From Lichenostomus cassidix (Eukaryota; Chordata; Aves; Passeriformes; Meliphagidae): a stretch of DNA of 64,000 nucleotides. Location of the stretch: the NCBI GenBank assembly GCA_008360975.2, contig CM039192.1, positions 12,638,742 to 12,702,741 of the forward strand, in the 5' to 3' direction. The notes beneath the pieces are model-generated. The model was given only the letters and a program-made list of their open reading frames with translations. It was not told the DNA's origin and did no database searches. Made by a program: the position numbers and the translations under genes. Positions 48,093 through 61,500 of this stretch are shown piece after piece (within the stretch, counting starts at the first letter, position 1; each line of letters begins with the position of its first letter).

Positions 48093-51000
48093 TAATTAAT
48101 TTTTTTATTTTTCAAGGAAAATGATTTTGATGTAATGATTCTTCACTTCAAAGCTTTTTAAATATGTGGTTATAAAAGTGTTACTGCTGAGCTTTTTTCC
48201 TTATACTTCTGAGTCCTCATGTAGCATTTTCATTTATATTAAAATCAAACTTTTGACAGTATCTTCCATTTGATAGCATAAATTTCTCTCTATCTGTGTA
48301 AAAAGTACTTGCCAGTTGTCAACCACTTAGGAGCAATTATGTTTCAATTTTGTATGTCATGACATTGAATAGATGTAACTGCTAGCATTTTCCCATAAGT
48401 GTGGTGAATTCCTGAGGAACACTGTCAAAACAAAACACTTACAGAGTTATTTCAGTGGTTTTTTTCTACATTTTCTGACAATTCTGGACTTCAGAAAGTT
48501 CAGTTTATTAGACATACAAGTGTTTTAAAAATCAGTGCTTTCTGCCTTCTGCGACAGTCCTGCCACAGGAGTTAGTAAAAGCATTGTTCTAACATGATGG
48601 GTTGTATTTCTGCTGCAGCTGTATGATTGCCTCTCTGATGAACCCAAAGAAAGGTTTTTCCTGCATGGACAGATGTTATAAATATGTGTGTTGGCCCAAG
48701 AGGTCAGTTTATTTTGATGCATAGACCACAAGAAGGTACCTACACATGCCACTGTAGGCATGTGTTGGATGAGACACTTCAAGGGCCTGACAGTGCTCTC
48801 TGTGTCTTGTACATTCATATGCAGCATTTATCTCCCATAAGCATAATGGTTCTCCTTCAGCAATTTTACATTTAGGAAATTATTCTGCCATCAATTCAGG
48901 TATGTAACTCCTATTAGCTTTGAAGTGGATTCTGCATAAATACCAGAGAAAGAGAAATATGGACTGACAGAGTCTTCAAACCCCCACCCCCAAATGAAAA
49001 ACATACATGTCAGTCACAATAATTTTCATCCAAGAGCCAGGCAGGCATTTTAAGCTAATGTCAAGCAGGTTAAGATAAAGATATCTAAAAATGTTTGCTT
49101 TTGTAGCAGGTGTTAATGTAATCTCTTGTTTGCAAGCTTGAAGAGTGAGATCCTTGTTAATTGGACCATAGTGATTTCATGTAGCTCCCTCCTAGATTTT
49201 AAGAAAGAAGTCCTTAGCAAGCTTAGCACTTGTTTCAACTTAATTTGTGATCCAGTTGCTAATAAATTATTTTTAAATATGAAGGTCATGAAATACTGAG
49301 TTAAGGTTCTGCTTGATTCGAGAGGGAAATTATTTTTTTCTTTTGGAAAAATGTAATTGCTTCATTTTCTAGTAACTAATATGTGAAGTTTATTTATGTA
49401 TATGCCCATATGTATGCTGTCTGGAATAATATACAGTTATATACATGACCTTACAAAGTTCTTAGCACCATTGGGAAACAACAGGATTAGAAGGCATAGG
49501 AGGGTCAGAAAATTGTGCTGCTATTTGTGAAGACTGTACCCATTGTTTCCTTGAGGCTGTACATCAGTTACTGTAATATTTGGAAAAACTCTGTATAGTA
49601 CAAAGGTGCTATGGACCCAGTTCTGTACACCTAGAACATTGTAAATACCAGGATGTGCTAAGAAAATGCATGGTAATTCCACTGTGGTGTCATATCTCCA
49701 TGTCAGTTTGCTGAGGTGCAGACTGAGGATGTTCATTAAGTTCAGGTCATCATAACTCCTTTTAATGGTTAAGTTTAAGAAAGAGTAAAGTATAGAAACC
49801 TTTAATATGGAGCCAAACTTCCTCTCACTCTGGACATCTTGGTTCGCAAGGCTCCTGGGCCCCCTCTCCTTCAGGACATGCAACTGCTCACAAAAAAGGT
49901 GTTTCCAGTGAGTTTGCTCACTGGTATTTGTTGGTATTTGTTCCTTGCTGGGGAATACTGAAGGAAAGATGAGAGGCTAGATGTCAGCATTTCTCAAGCA
50001 ATAAATGCTGTGCAGATTTTTGGTGTTAATTTACATAGTCCTGAGTTGGTAACAGTAGGGAGAGTGACTAACTGCCTCTTGTGCTTGCTCCTGTCCCCTT
50101 TGGTCATAGCCTGAATGCTTTGTTCCCTTAATCAGGACTTAGGACAGACTGGCATGTGCCTCCTTACTGCTCAGACTGGTTTATCATTGATAAGGAGTGC
50201 AAGAGTTTCTCTTCTCTGTGTTAGACCAAGTCTGGTTAGATGGGCAGTGAGAGAAAGAAGCTAATGTAGCTGTTTCTGCAGCCCAGGTCTAGTTCACAGG
50301 AATTCTTCATGTCATCGTTGTCAATTTAAGATCTACAGATGAGGATTTGTTTGTGCTGGGAGAACACTGAGATCATAGGGTGAACATACAGGTGTTTGGG
50401 AGACAGGAGGAGTGTGCCCTCATACTGTGTATCCTCAGGAGTTTTGGGCTGGCCTCATCTCAATGAACTTGTATCTGTCTAAAGTTAAGGTGTCTGGTTT
50501 AATATAGTCATTGAGATGCTGTCAGGGGAAAATGAATGATTGATACCAATCTAAGATAAGAGTTTGAGTAGGATAAGCATTTCCAGGGAGAGATTTTTAT
50601 CTCTCTTTTGAATTTGAGGAGAGCCAAGACAATGAAGTTAGCCTTGACATGTAATTTTTAGGTAAAAAATCCCTTGGCTTTGATAATCCAAGACCTCTCA
50701 GCAGCACTTTCTTTTCATACTTTGAGAAACACAAAATCAATAGTTGAGATATCCTAAGCACTTGCTTACAGTTTTATTCTGCTCAAGTGACTGTCAACAA
50801 AGGAATCCCTGCTCTCTAGCAACAATACCTCTTAAGTAGCAGTGTCCATAATATGATTAAAGAATTCCATTATTTCTCACATCATAGTCTTAAAAACTGC
50901 ATCCAGTTAAATTGGCTCTGCCTCCCTCTTCAACCTCTCAGATTCTCAGTCTGGAGTTGGAGGCCCTGTTCATAATTCATGGAGGTAGGGGGTTTATTTT

Positions 51001-51335
51001 TTTTCAAAGCAGTATGCAGGGAATTTCCAGTGCTACTCCCACACACCGCTTTGAAAAATTACTCTGCTGCACTCTAGCCCTTCATATCCTGTGCACAAAC
51101 AGAGAGGCACATTGGGTCCTTCACAGGGTCCCCAGGGAAGGAGCAGGCTGGATCCATCCCCAGAGGAGGAAAACGGGAGATGTTTTGTTTCAGTTTATGC
51201 TGGGGCCTGTAGGAGGGCTCTGTGCAGCAGAACAGACCTCCTCAGCTGGGGTTAGCCAGGAAGGGATCTGTTTAGGAAGGTTTTCAGCTGGGGGGTGGGG
51301 GTAGTTTGGGTTGGAATTTTTAGAGAGCTGTGGTC

Positions 51336-51434
51336 TTTGAAACATTGCACCGATTGGGGCTCCTTTGAAACATTTCCATGCCCACAGAAAGGGGATCCCC
51401 CTTTGAAACATTTACAGGCATTGGGGAGTCCACC
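51336..51434. repeat. Three degenerate tandem units headed by TTTGAAACATT
   Basis: TTTGAAACATT starts at 51336, 51364 and 51402, spaced 28 and 38 bp, each followed by a variant of GG(G)GA/CTCC. Probably a decayed short minisatellite. A G-rich run (51286-51310) lies just upstream. Confidence 0.5.
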
Positions 51435-53590
51435 TGGGACTATATCAAAAACTTTCAGTAGTTCTTGCTGCCTCTGTACTTGCTTACCTCCTGTTGCGCT
51501 GACCTGGCAATGTTTAAAGCTTCTCCCCCTTATCTCCCCACCTAGCTCTGCCTCTGATGTGCTCTGTCTCTATTAGATGCAGGGGAGGATGGGCGTGCGC
51601 GGCCCTGGGCTCTACGGGGGGCACTGAGCAGCCATGGCAGCAGCCAAAGCATGGAAATCTGTCAGTGCAGCTCTGCCCAGTGGCTGGGGGAGCCCTGGAA
51701 CTTCAGTCTCCATCACAGGGACACTGCTGTGTCCCCACGTGAGCAGTGGCTGCTCCCATACTGCACTGCCAAGGGAAATCCACCCCCTGCACGGGGAACA
51801 TAGGGATTAGGCCCAGGGTTTTCCCGTTGGGTTTTTACAGCTGTGCTGTTCCCACAGCCAGGCTGGGTGCCCTAACTGATATTTTTCAGGGTGCATAAAA
51901 GTCCAAAGACTTGTCCTCCAAATGGGTCAGGTTGCCCAGCATCAAGGGGAAGCACATTTGGATCCCTGCTGGAATTCTAAGCTCTTTGGGAAAGTGGACA
52001 CAGCGGTACTTCTCTCTGCCTCAATTAGATAGGGAATGTTTTCCATTTAACATTCGAAGAAGATGAACAACTGTCCCACCTCTTATTTCTCCATTCTCCA
52101 AGAAAGTCTCCTGGCAGATGTGCACAGGAAGCTCAACTGGGGTTCAGTTAGTGCTGGAACAGAGAAAATGTTTCCTGGTTTGTGCTCTTGCACTGGGATT
52201 GCTGTAAAATTCCTCCTGCCTCTGGCTCCACAGGAATGTAAGCATTTGTGGGCTCATGAGAGGCTGTCCTAGTCCTCAGAGCTCAGCAGAGCAGAGCCCT
52301 GCCCTGGTGCCACTCCTATCCTTCCCCATGGAATTGCCAGCGCTCCCCGCCAAGATCCGGGAATGAGCACTGGTGAGCAGGGGGAGGAGGGGCGCAGGCT
52401 GGATGTGTTTGTGATGTGAACATGAGGCCCTGTTTGTGCTTTGGGAGCCGCTGGGGACAGAGGGGAGTGCTGAAGGCAAAGCTTTCAGAAGTCACAGTGA
52501 AATGGTTGTGTGGTCCAGTTCTTGAGCTGCAGTCTGGATAAATTCCTCCCTGTTTGATGGGATAGGGTTGACCATGTTAAACACCGTGTTTGGGAGAGTT
52601 TTCTGAGTACTGCCCCAAGCCACAGCATACCATACACTGTGTGTAGTGTAGGACTCCAAGGAGCTTAATTACCTTTCCTGCCCTTAGAGATCATGTTTCA
52701 AGTTCTGGAAACACTCTGCCAGAATTAAACACAAAGAGAAGGGAAAACAGCCGTCCATAATTACATTTCTTTCAAATGCATACAAGTATTTGAAACAAAA
52801 CAATGGCCAACTGTAGGTTTGTTATTTTGGTAGTATTTGAAAATAACATAATATTTTAAAATAGCAAAGTAAGTTGGCTGCTTGAAATAGGTCAAACTGA
52901 AATAATAACTACAGAAATAATTTTTCAAAAAGCAGCAATTTAGAAAACTCATTTTATGTTTGGAAGAATTAGCAGTTGATACCAAGCTCAATCACTAAGA
53001 TGAAACCAGCACAGAGGTGAAGGGGTTGAGATAGTACTCAAAATCAGGCATAAATCAATATATTCCCAGTTATGTTTTCCTCTTTTTTAAAAAAATTGAT
53101 GCAAACAGTTTTATCTTTTGATTTATGTTTCATAGTTTTCATAAATTTAGATCTGAACAAAATTGCTGATTTATATATTATAGAAATAAACATTCTGACT
53201 CATTTTTGATGGTCTCGAACTCCTTCCTGTCACAGTAGATTCTGAGTGCATGTGTATGTGACAAGGATGTAGGTAAGGATCATTTTAGCAGAACTGACTT
53301 TTATACATGTGAAGTGACTTAGCCCTGGGCACCTCTGATGAGGGTGTGAAGCATTTCTGATACTCAGATCTTGTGAAGCCCTTTGTTCCTCATTCTCATT
53401 GAATTGAGGACAGTTAATGCTTCTCAGAATCTCTCTTATAATAAGACATACTTTATTTTGCATGAAATAAATGCAGCCAATATTGGAAGAAGGGCAGCTT
53501 CATTTCCTGTAAAATTCCTCTTTCTTCCTGCACATTTTGTTTAACACAGTATTTGAACTCTAACTGATTTAGAGTTTAGGAGTGCTGTTT

Positions 53591-53714
53591 GTGTTCAAGA
53601 AGCGACTGGACGTGGCAGTCAGTGCCATGTTCTAGTTGACAGGGTGGTGACCAGGCAAAGGTTGGACTCAATGATCTCAGAGGTCTTTTCCAAGCTAAAT
53701 GATTCTGTGATTCT
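53591..53714 (+). mobile_element. CR1 LINE 3' end, sense
   Basis: It begins with GTTCAAGAAGCGACTGGACG, continues through CAGTGCCATG and GGTTGGACTCAATGATCTC, and ends in GATTCTGTGATTCT. These are the successive landmarks of the CR1 3' end, including the terminal octamer. About 120 bp remains, moderately diverged. Confidence 0.92.
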
Positions 53715-56700
53715 CTTTGGTAAATACATTCCCGTCCAGTAACATACTGTCATGATTTTGTGTCCTGAGACAAAACTGTTTAATTCTTGAGGGAACCTCT
53801 TCAGACCTAAGGACTTCTCATAGTTAAAGCATATACATGGTAGCAATGATCATGACATTGGAAAGCACTATCTCAGTAATAGCTTTCAGGAATTAAGACA
53901 GATAAAAATGTGCCAGATTGTTTTTGAAGCATTACTTGCAAATTATCAACAGGAACATATTTCTGGACTCAACAGCTGAATGTGTGAATTAATTATGGAC
54001 ACATTAGGAACTCAGAAATGTTTTTTTAACTTTGATGTTTGTAAAGCATGTTCCAAGTAATTGCTCTTTTAATGCAGAATTGAAGGTACAATCTTCATAT
54101 ATTTACCCAGCACTTGCTTCAATATCCAATTCTACGTGGACTTGCCTTAATGAACGATATGTACTAGACTTTCATTTTGCAGCACCTGCCTATTGAGAAA
54201 GACTAATTTTAGAAAAAAAAAGTGAAGTGTACTTACCTTAAGAGAGGAGCAGTATTCATGGTGTCTCCACCCACACACCCCTGGGACCCTCAATCCCCAG
54301 GACTGAATGGGGTCCTGCTGGTGCTGCTGCCAGAGGTTTTGCCCAAGTGGAGCTTGCTGCTCCCTCGGGCTCCTGGGCACAGGCATCTGATCGTGCAAGT
54401 AAGGTTCTCCTGTTATTTTGGCCAACTCTAAGCCCTGGTTTTGTTTTTTTTTCTGTATTCATTAGTTCTAGCATTGAAGACATGTGCAAGTAATTAATTG
54501 TTGTAATGAGTATAGTGTATTAAAGACTAGAAATGTTTGTTTTCTAAGGCACACTTTTTATCAGTGTAGTCACACTGATATGTTATTAGCAATGTTGCCA
54601 TTGCTAATAGACAGAAGCAGATCCCTTTACTTCAGTATAAACAAAATTTGCCTTAATATAATCTATTACTTAATTGATTTCTTACTTTGAAACTTCAAAA
54701 CATTGTTCTCACTGTTCCTTCCTTTCTAAGGCTGGAAAATTGATTATCCAAAATCTTAATAATTTTATCCAGTTGTCCTGTGCAGATGTGGCCTCCTGCA
54801 ATTGTTATCTATGTGTATTTGTTCAGACAAATTACTCCATTTCATGAGAATGTATTTTGTTTTACTTGTTTATCAGGAAAGAAATAACATTTCCCTTAAT
54901 GTATTCATTCACATATTCCTTTTGCATTTTTCATTTCATTTACAACTTGGTAATAGTAGTCAAGTTTTCACTGACATTTTTATAGCTGCTATGACAACAT
55001 TCCTGTTTTGCATGATACATGCATAATGGGCAATGATCACAGTGTTACATTGCTTTCATTCTTTCTTAACTGTGTTAAGATTCCTTACAGCCTCCAAACT
55101 CAATTTTCATATGCAGTGATGATTACACCTGTTTAAACATTTTCCTGGTAGTTTCATATTTATTCATAAAGGGAACAGTTGATAAAACACCTTTTCTGCA
55201 ATCAGTCTGAGTTTTAAGTGTGATATTTCTTCAAAGTTATCGTTAGCAAGCACCTCAGTCTAGTCCCAGCCTTTCAACATCAGTTAGGCACTGTAGCAAA
55301 AAATGCTATTTTCAGTAAACTTTACCCTGTGTAGAAATAATTTTTCTGAATGTGTAACTTGGTCTTCATTTTATTAACTCTATTAACCTTGAAAACTGTT
55401 GTATGTTTGTATTTGAAAGTCTGCAGAAATACTTTCTGCCTTATTCTCAGATATTTTATATGCACATGGCCATATATTTCTAAGTTCACAAATTTCTCAG
55501 CCCCTCTTTGCTAATTTTGAATCTGGAAAAGAAAGCAAGTCCTCACCATATGGGGCTTGGGTTCTCTCTGCAGATGGTGAAATGACTCTACTTCCTGGTG
55601 GAGAGGTCAGCACCCCTCTGTGTCCTACTTTTGAGGGAAAAACACCAGAATATGTCTTGGGGGTAGAAGAGGGAGCAAACCCACCACCAATTCTAAGTGT
55701 AGTCTTCGGGCTTCATACAAATAATGTTTTCAGGACATTGTTCTCCTCATGTGAATTGTGGGACCAATGTCTGTATTAGTTCTGTCCTTAAAATTTAGTT
55801 GATTCCTTTGTGGGAGCTTATTTGCAAGTACCAGTTTTATCTGGATAACGTAGATGTTACCCCCATTTCTTCTTTATTTGCCAAATGAATTTATTGGTTT
55901 GGAAATATCAGGTACCAGTACCACCTTTTTTGACTGACAGAAAGTTTTGTGGCTTTTTCTAAAAAATAGATGACAAATGAGAAGTCAATAAGGAATAAAA
56001 GAATGAATGTTTAGTGAAGCTGGAAAAACCCCGTACTGTGTTAGCTGGGAATTAGCTTTGGCAGAGTTATAAAATACTCTTTTTACCTCTTTGGGGAAAC
56101 CTAGACAAGGTTCTAAGCTGTCAATCATAGAAAAATGGGAGAAGAATGTATTTAATATCTGTAATATAGTTAAATTCCTTTTCTGCTGATAAAGTTCTGG
56201 ATTTTACTATTTCAGAATATCTGGTTCAATATTCAGCACTTTTGAGCACCGAAAAATGTTTATATTTCTTCTTTTGTTTGTGGAACAACCCTCTGGTGAA
56301 TCAGTAAGGGTATTGGTGTACATATGCTGAAACCTAGCTCTAGTTATCAGAGAAAAAGGGTTTGTTCATATGTTAAAGGTCCAGATTTGTACCTCCTGTT
56401 ACTTGGGTGACTTCAAAGTAAGACAGTTGGACTGTTGCCTTTAATTATGGTTCAAACTCAACAGCATCCTTACCTTGAGGAAGATTTAATCTGCTCTCCT
56501 GGAACAAGAGGTTACCAACTGACGTGACCCTTAAAAATTATTTCTGTTTTGTGATAGCTGGCAAGCAAGGCAAATCAGACACAGCCCTCCCTGGATGCTT
56601 TGTCTGTTTGAGGTACTTGCACCTTTCTTTTTTTAATTTGTGGAGGAAAACTTTACTACTGAGGTTCCTCACAAATGATTCCCATGAAGGAAACTTATGT

Positions 56701-57160
56701 AAACTTTTTAAACAATTGTTTAAAGGCTCCTGGCACAGATGAAGCCTTTGCACAACTGGTCTCTGCAGATGTGCTGTTTCCTTGTCACAGATGTCATTCA
56801 ATTTATTAGTAACTTTTGACAGCTTTCTGCCTTCTAAGGAATCAGAAGGGTCTTAATTGAATATTTTGACCTGGCAGATTTATTTTATGCCATTTTTAAA
56901 ACTAAATTTCTTTTTTAGATGGTTGCCCAGTAAGCACGAGGAAGGGGACTTCTGTTTGTCCCTGTCAGACTTTCCTACAGTAATGTCAAACTCTAAATAG
57001 TGGCAAAGTATGGTTTTATAAGTGACAAAAGTTTTGTCCTGCCACAACTGAAGAAATGCAAAGAAATCCTGTATGAATACCATGGTCTTCCAAAGACAGA
57101 GTTCCTTAGCAGGCCAAAACACCTCACTGTAGTCCCATAGTCGTCTTTTTAATCCATTTC

Positions 57161-57705
57161 ATAGAATAATATAATCATTCAGGTTGGAAAAAACCTACAA
57201 GGTGGAGTTCAGCCTTTGTCCAAACACCACCTTGTCAGCTAGACCAGAGCACTGAGTGCCATGTCCAGTTGTTTCTTGAACATTGCCAGAGGTTGTGACC
57301 CCACCACCTCCCTGGGCAGCCTGTTCCAATGCTTAACTGCCCCTTCAGTGAAAAAATTAATCCTGATGTTCAACCTGAACCTCTCCTGCTGCAGCCTGGA
57401 GCCATTTCCTCTTGTCCTCTCGCTGTGGCCTGGGAGAAGAGCCTGATCTCCAGCTAGCTGCACCCTCCTGTCAGGAAGTTGTAGAGCCCCTGAAGGTTCC
57501 CCTCTGAGCCTCCTTTTCTCCAGGCTGAGCCCATGCTGCTCCCTCAGCTGCTCCTCATTAGGCTGATTCTCTACATCTTTCATCAGCTCTGCTGTCCTCT
57601 GGACAGGCTTCATCCCCTCAATGTCTTTATTGAATTGAGGGGCCCAAAACTGGACACAGGACTCAAGGTGTGGCCTCACATGCGCTGGTGCACAGGGTAC
57701 AGGTC
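57161..57705 (-). mobile_element. CR1 LINE fragment, 3' part, antisense
   Basis: This is the longest transposon remnant in the window. Read on the - strand it gives a decayed reverse-transcriptase C-terminal region, with VQFWAPQFNKDIEGMKPVQR, SLEKRRLRGE, RTRGNG and HWNRLPREVV, then the CR1 3' UTR and terminal segment (seen as the complement of GGTTGGAAAAAACC near 57182). A 157-codon frame survives on the - strand from 57712 to 57239. It is 5'-truncated, as nearly all avian CR1 copies are, and cannot be active. Confidence 0.93.
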
Positions 57706-58497
57706 GGTGCACAACCTCTGTTTTGTGTTTTTTCCTGCTGGCACAAGCCCAGGGGCAGATGGGGTGAATGAGGTGTGGACCTCATGGGGAGGAGCTGAGC
57801 CTTGTTGCCTCCTGCTCCCTGTAGGAAGCGGCCAAAACCAATTTGGTCCACTGTTTCCTTCTCTGGCACCTCCTGAATTGGTGGAGAAGACTCCAAAAGA
57901 TGGCACCAGGTAGGAAGTGCACACTGCTGATGTGTTTACATCATACTTCAGTCAGTCACTGCCTACCTAGGATTTAATCCTGCCTTCAGTTGTACATCAT
58001 CCATCATCTGCTGGACAGTCAAGGGCCTCAAAAATGACCAAATATTTTGATCATTATGTGTGTAACTGGGAAGTGTTTAGATTTTGTGATGACTTTATCC
58101 TGTTCTGTATTCACAGGGAAGTTTTTTAGCATGGCTCAGGCTAGGCAGAGCCCTTGGTTTTGAGTTTTGCTGCAGTTAAAGTTTGGGAGTTTTAAAGGAT
58201 CAGCATCAGCTAGCACCACTGGCGTGTCCTCTGTTGTTATGTTTTGCATGCATCAGCTATCGTGTATTATTGGGGTATGGACAAATAGTTCTTAAACCCC
58301 ATGACTGTGAGTTATATCCAGGAATAAATATTGGCAACAAAAGCTAAATGATGAAACCTCATGCAATGAACAGTAACTGATTCAAGCTGGGCCGGATAGA
58401 GATAGCTAAAGTTGAAGGGGAGAAACTATTCCAGTGACATTTTTCTCCTTGTTTAACTTTCTAGTTAAGAAATTCCATTTTTATCCCCCTTTTCCTT

Positions 58498-58530
58498 AAA
58501 CAAACAAACAAACAAGCAAAAAAACCAAAA
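58498..58530. repeat. (AAAC)n simple repeat
   Basis: AAACAAACAAACAAACAAGC followed by A-rich sequence. The next 100 bp stays rich in A and C runs (for example AAAAAACCCCC near 58575). Confidence 0.75.
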
Positions 58531-61500
58531 ATCCAAGCAACTTTTGATTCAATATTTATTTAAAATCTGGTAAAAAACCCCCAAACAAACGGAAAGCAAA
58601 GCTTCCTTCCCCAACCAACACCTTTAAAATCTTTTTAAACTGGTAGTAGCTGTGCCTTCACTGATGGAACATCAATGGAAGAAATTTCTACTGCAGGGTA
58701 ATTCTAATGTGCCAGAAACTGAAGTCAACAATGTGTTAAACCTGAATGATGAACTTCCAAGGGATGGGGAACTTAGATCATGTTATTTGCTTAATTTACT
58801 TTATGTAGTATTTGAAAATCTAGATGGGTAATTCTACTTTTTTAAATCTAAGCATTTTTAATTTATATATCTTTTGACTTGGTTCAACAAAGAAAAATTT
58901 TTAAAAAATACAACAAAAAAAAGATAACTTTTTTCTGTAATTACTAGAATTCAGAAATAATGGCCTGACATTTAAGTCTGTAGTTCTTTTATAATTTTCT
59001 CTTGTCTCTTCAAAAAAAGGAATCATATTGTACTGCCCTATAGTTATCCAGAAATCCAATACTATAAAAATACCTGAGCTATCAGAAAAGTTAAATATAT
59101 TATTAAAGCATTATTAAAAGGAAAGTTAGGTTCTCTTCGTGTTTTCACTGAAATTTGTAAGAATTTTTTTTTTCTGTTAGTGTTCAGCAGTTTAATATCC
59201 ACTGTCAGAGTATCAGGCAGGTATTTCCTGTAAATCATTTACTACTGAGTGGTTTGTGTTTTGTGCACTAGTAGTCCCTGCAATCTAAACATCAGTCTGC
59301 AATTTTAAAGAAGAGACATTTGTCACGGAGGCTGGGAGACCAGATTTCAGCTAAGACAAAGGTGTGGCTCTGTTACCTCTAGAGCTGGGACTTGATACTC
59401 TTTTATTAATAACAAGTGAAAATATTGAGGTTTCATTTCTCCTTCCAGTGGAAATACTATTAGACCATAAATGTACAAGGTGTAATTACAATCTATCTTG
59501 TATATTTGTTCTTGTTTGAACATTACTTACTAGGAAAAGAACTCCAGACACCCAAAATTCATATTTTAAATGGCCTAGTCAAAGAGTTTTCCCATTTTCC
59601 TGAGGGTTAAACTGGGGAAGCCGCTGCCATTTGCAAGCTAGCAGTACAGTAAAAGCCCATCATTGTACACAACATTTTATTTGGACAGCTGTATAAAAAT
59701 GGCAACACACTGTGAAATCCATTAACAGCAAAACATGTTAAATTCAGCAAAATGCATCTCATGTGGAACACTGAATAACAAATTCTAGTCTGAGTTTTAC
59801 TAGCTGGTTATCAGAGTTTGTCTTGAATGAAGAAAATTGAATTTTTTTCCATGTGTCTGCTTGTAATAACAGTGAACACTGTATAGTGGGTTTTGAAACT
59901 AGTGTGCACCTGTAAATTCTTGCCCCACAGTCTCTTCTGCAAGGTTTTTGCAAATCTAAATACCCCCAAGGAGCCTATGGGGACAGTTTTCATTTAGGCA
60001 AGTAGCTCTTACTGCATGTTGGCTCCCACCCGCACTCACTTGCATTTCTGGGTTCAGAAACCTTTTTAGGGGTAGGTTCTAGGGGATGTAGGAGAAAGAG
60101 CTCAAACTGGGAATAAATGCATCTTTCCCCCCTTATCTCCCTGCTGTGCCAGTGAGGACTGTGGTCTTGCCAACCAAGAGCAGGTCCTTTGCCTCATGAG
60201 GGATTTCTATGGGTGGATTTTGCTGTGCTGCTTGTAGTAAGACTTTTCACGGTTAATCAATAGCATTTAAAAATTCAAAACTGCTCTCCAAAGTATTTTG
60301 CATTTCCATTGTTCGTACTGTTTAACTAGGAGATGTTGCTCATCAAGATAGGATGCCATTACGTATTCTGGTAGAGAAAGAAAAAATGAGTTTACTCTTG
60401 CCTGGTAGAAAATGAAACAGCCATGTTAACTTTAGCTCTAATCATGAGATTAAAAGTCTAATGGGGAATTATATCATTTTCTCTCTTCAAAGCCAGCATC
60501 AGTGACCTTTGGAGAGTTTTAACTTTAACAGCCTAATGATTTCTCTTCTAGAAGATGGAAAAAACAGTCTTTTCCTTGACAAGGAAATGAAAAGTGGATG
60601 AAAAAAGGCAAACACAAGTAACTCTACTGGAGCAGGCTAAATGACTTTTAGTCATATTCCGTACAACTCGTGAGAGATTGTTTCCAGGCTTTATTATCCA
60701 AGCCACTGGCTGCTCTGAAGGGAGACAAAGAAATACAAGGCAGAGCCATGGGGCTGGGGGACAGTGTGGGGACATCCCTTCACCCTATGGCCTGTGGCGA
60801 TGACAACTCTGACCAGTGGGGCTGAGTGTGCACTCCACTCATCCTGAGCAGATCTGCTGTCGTGTGGGGCTTGTTTCCTGTGCAGAGCAGTGGAATTTCT
60901 TGTTTCAGTTCCTGTTTGCCGCGTTTGCAAGCTCAGGCTGTTGCTCTTTTGCCAAGCTGGCAGCACGCGGGGGGAACTTCCTGCGCAGGGGATGTAAAAC
61001 CGATTCTCTGATTCTTCCTCTGCAGCCATTGGGAGATAAAAGCCAGGACATCAGGGACTGCAAAGAGGGAGCCAAATTATATTTATAATATTAAAGTGAG
61101 TGCATTTGTGGTTTTGCCATTCTCCAGGGTTTTTCATAAGTAGAAAAACATGAATTAGCATTTTCCATTTCCATATATTGACTGGAAAAATAGCCTGCTC
61201 TCAATTAAGACCTATAGCTTTTGGGATGTATGCAACAATTTTATAAAATATTTACAGCAAAATTTGCATTTTACATGGTATTACAGTTTTTCTTGTGTTT
61301 AGTAGAAAGGACTTAGGCCTAAGAGAGGAAATTCATCCAGCATACCAAAAGGGAAATATATCTAAAATTAGATTGTTAGTATTCACAACAAGGAATGTCC
61401 AGTGCTGACTGTTACCTCCAGTAATTACTGAAGGTCACTTTGCCCCCCAGCTATTTGTTAGAGCTGCTGCAAGGACTGTGCTCCCTGTGCAGAGCTATCA

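Noticed and set aside
57239..57712. A 157-codon - strand frame as a host gene
   Set aside because: It reads as the C-terminal part of a CR1 reverse transcriptase followed by the CR1 3' region: a transposon remnant.
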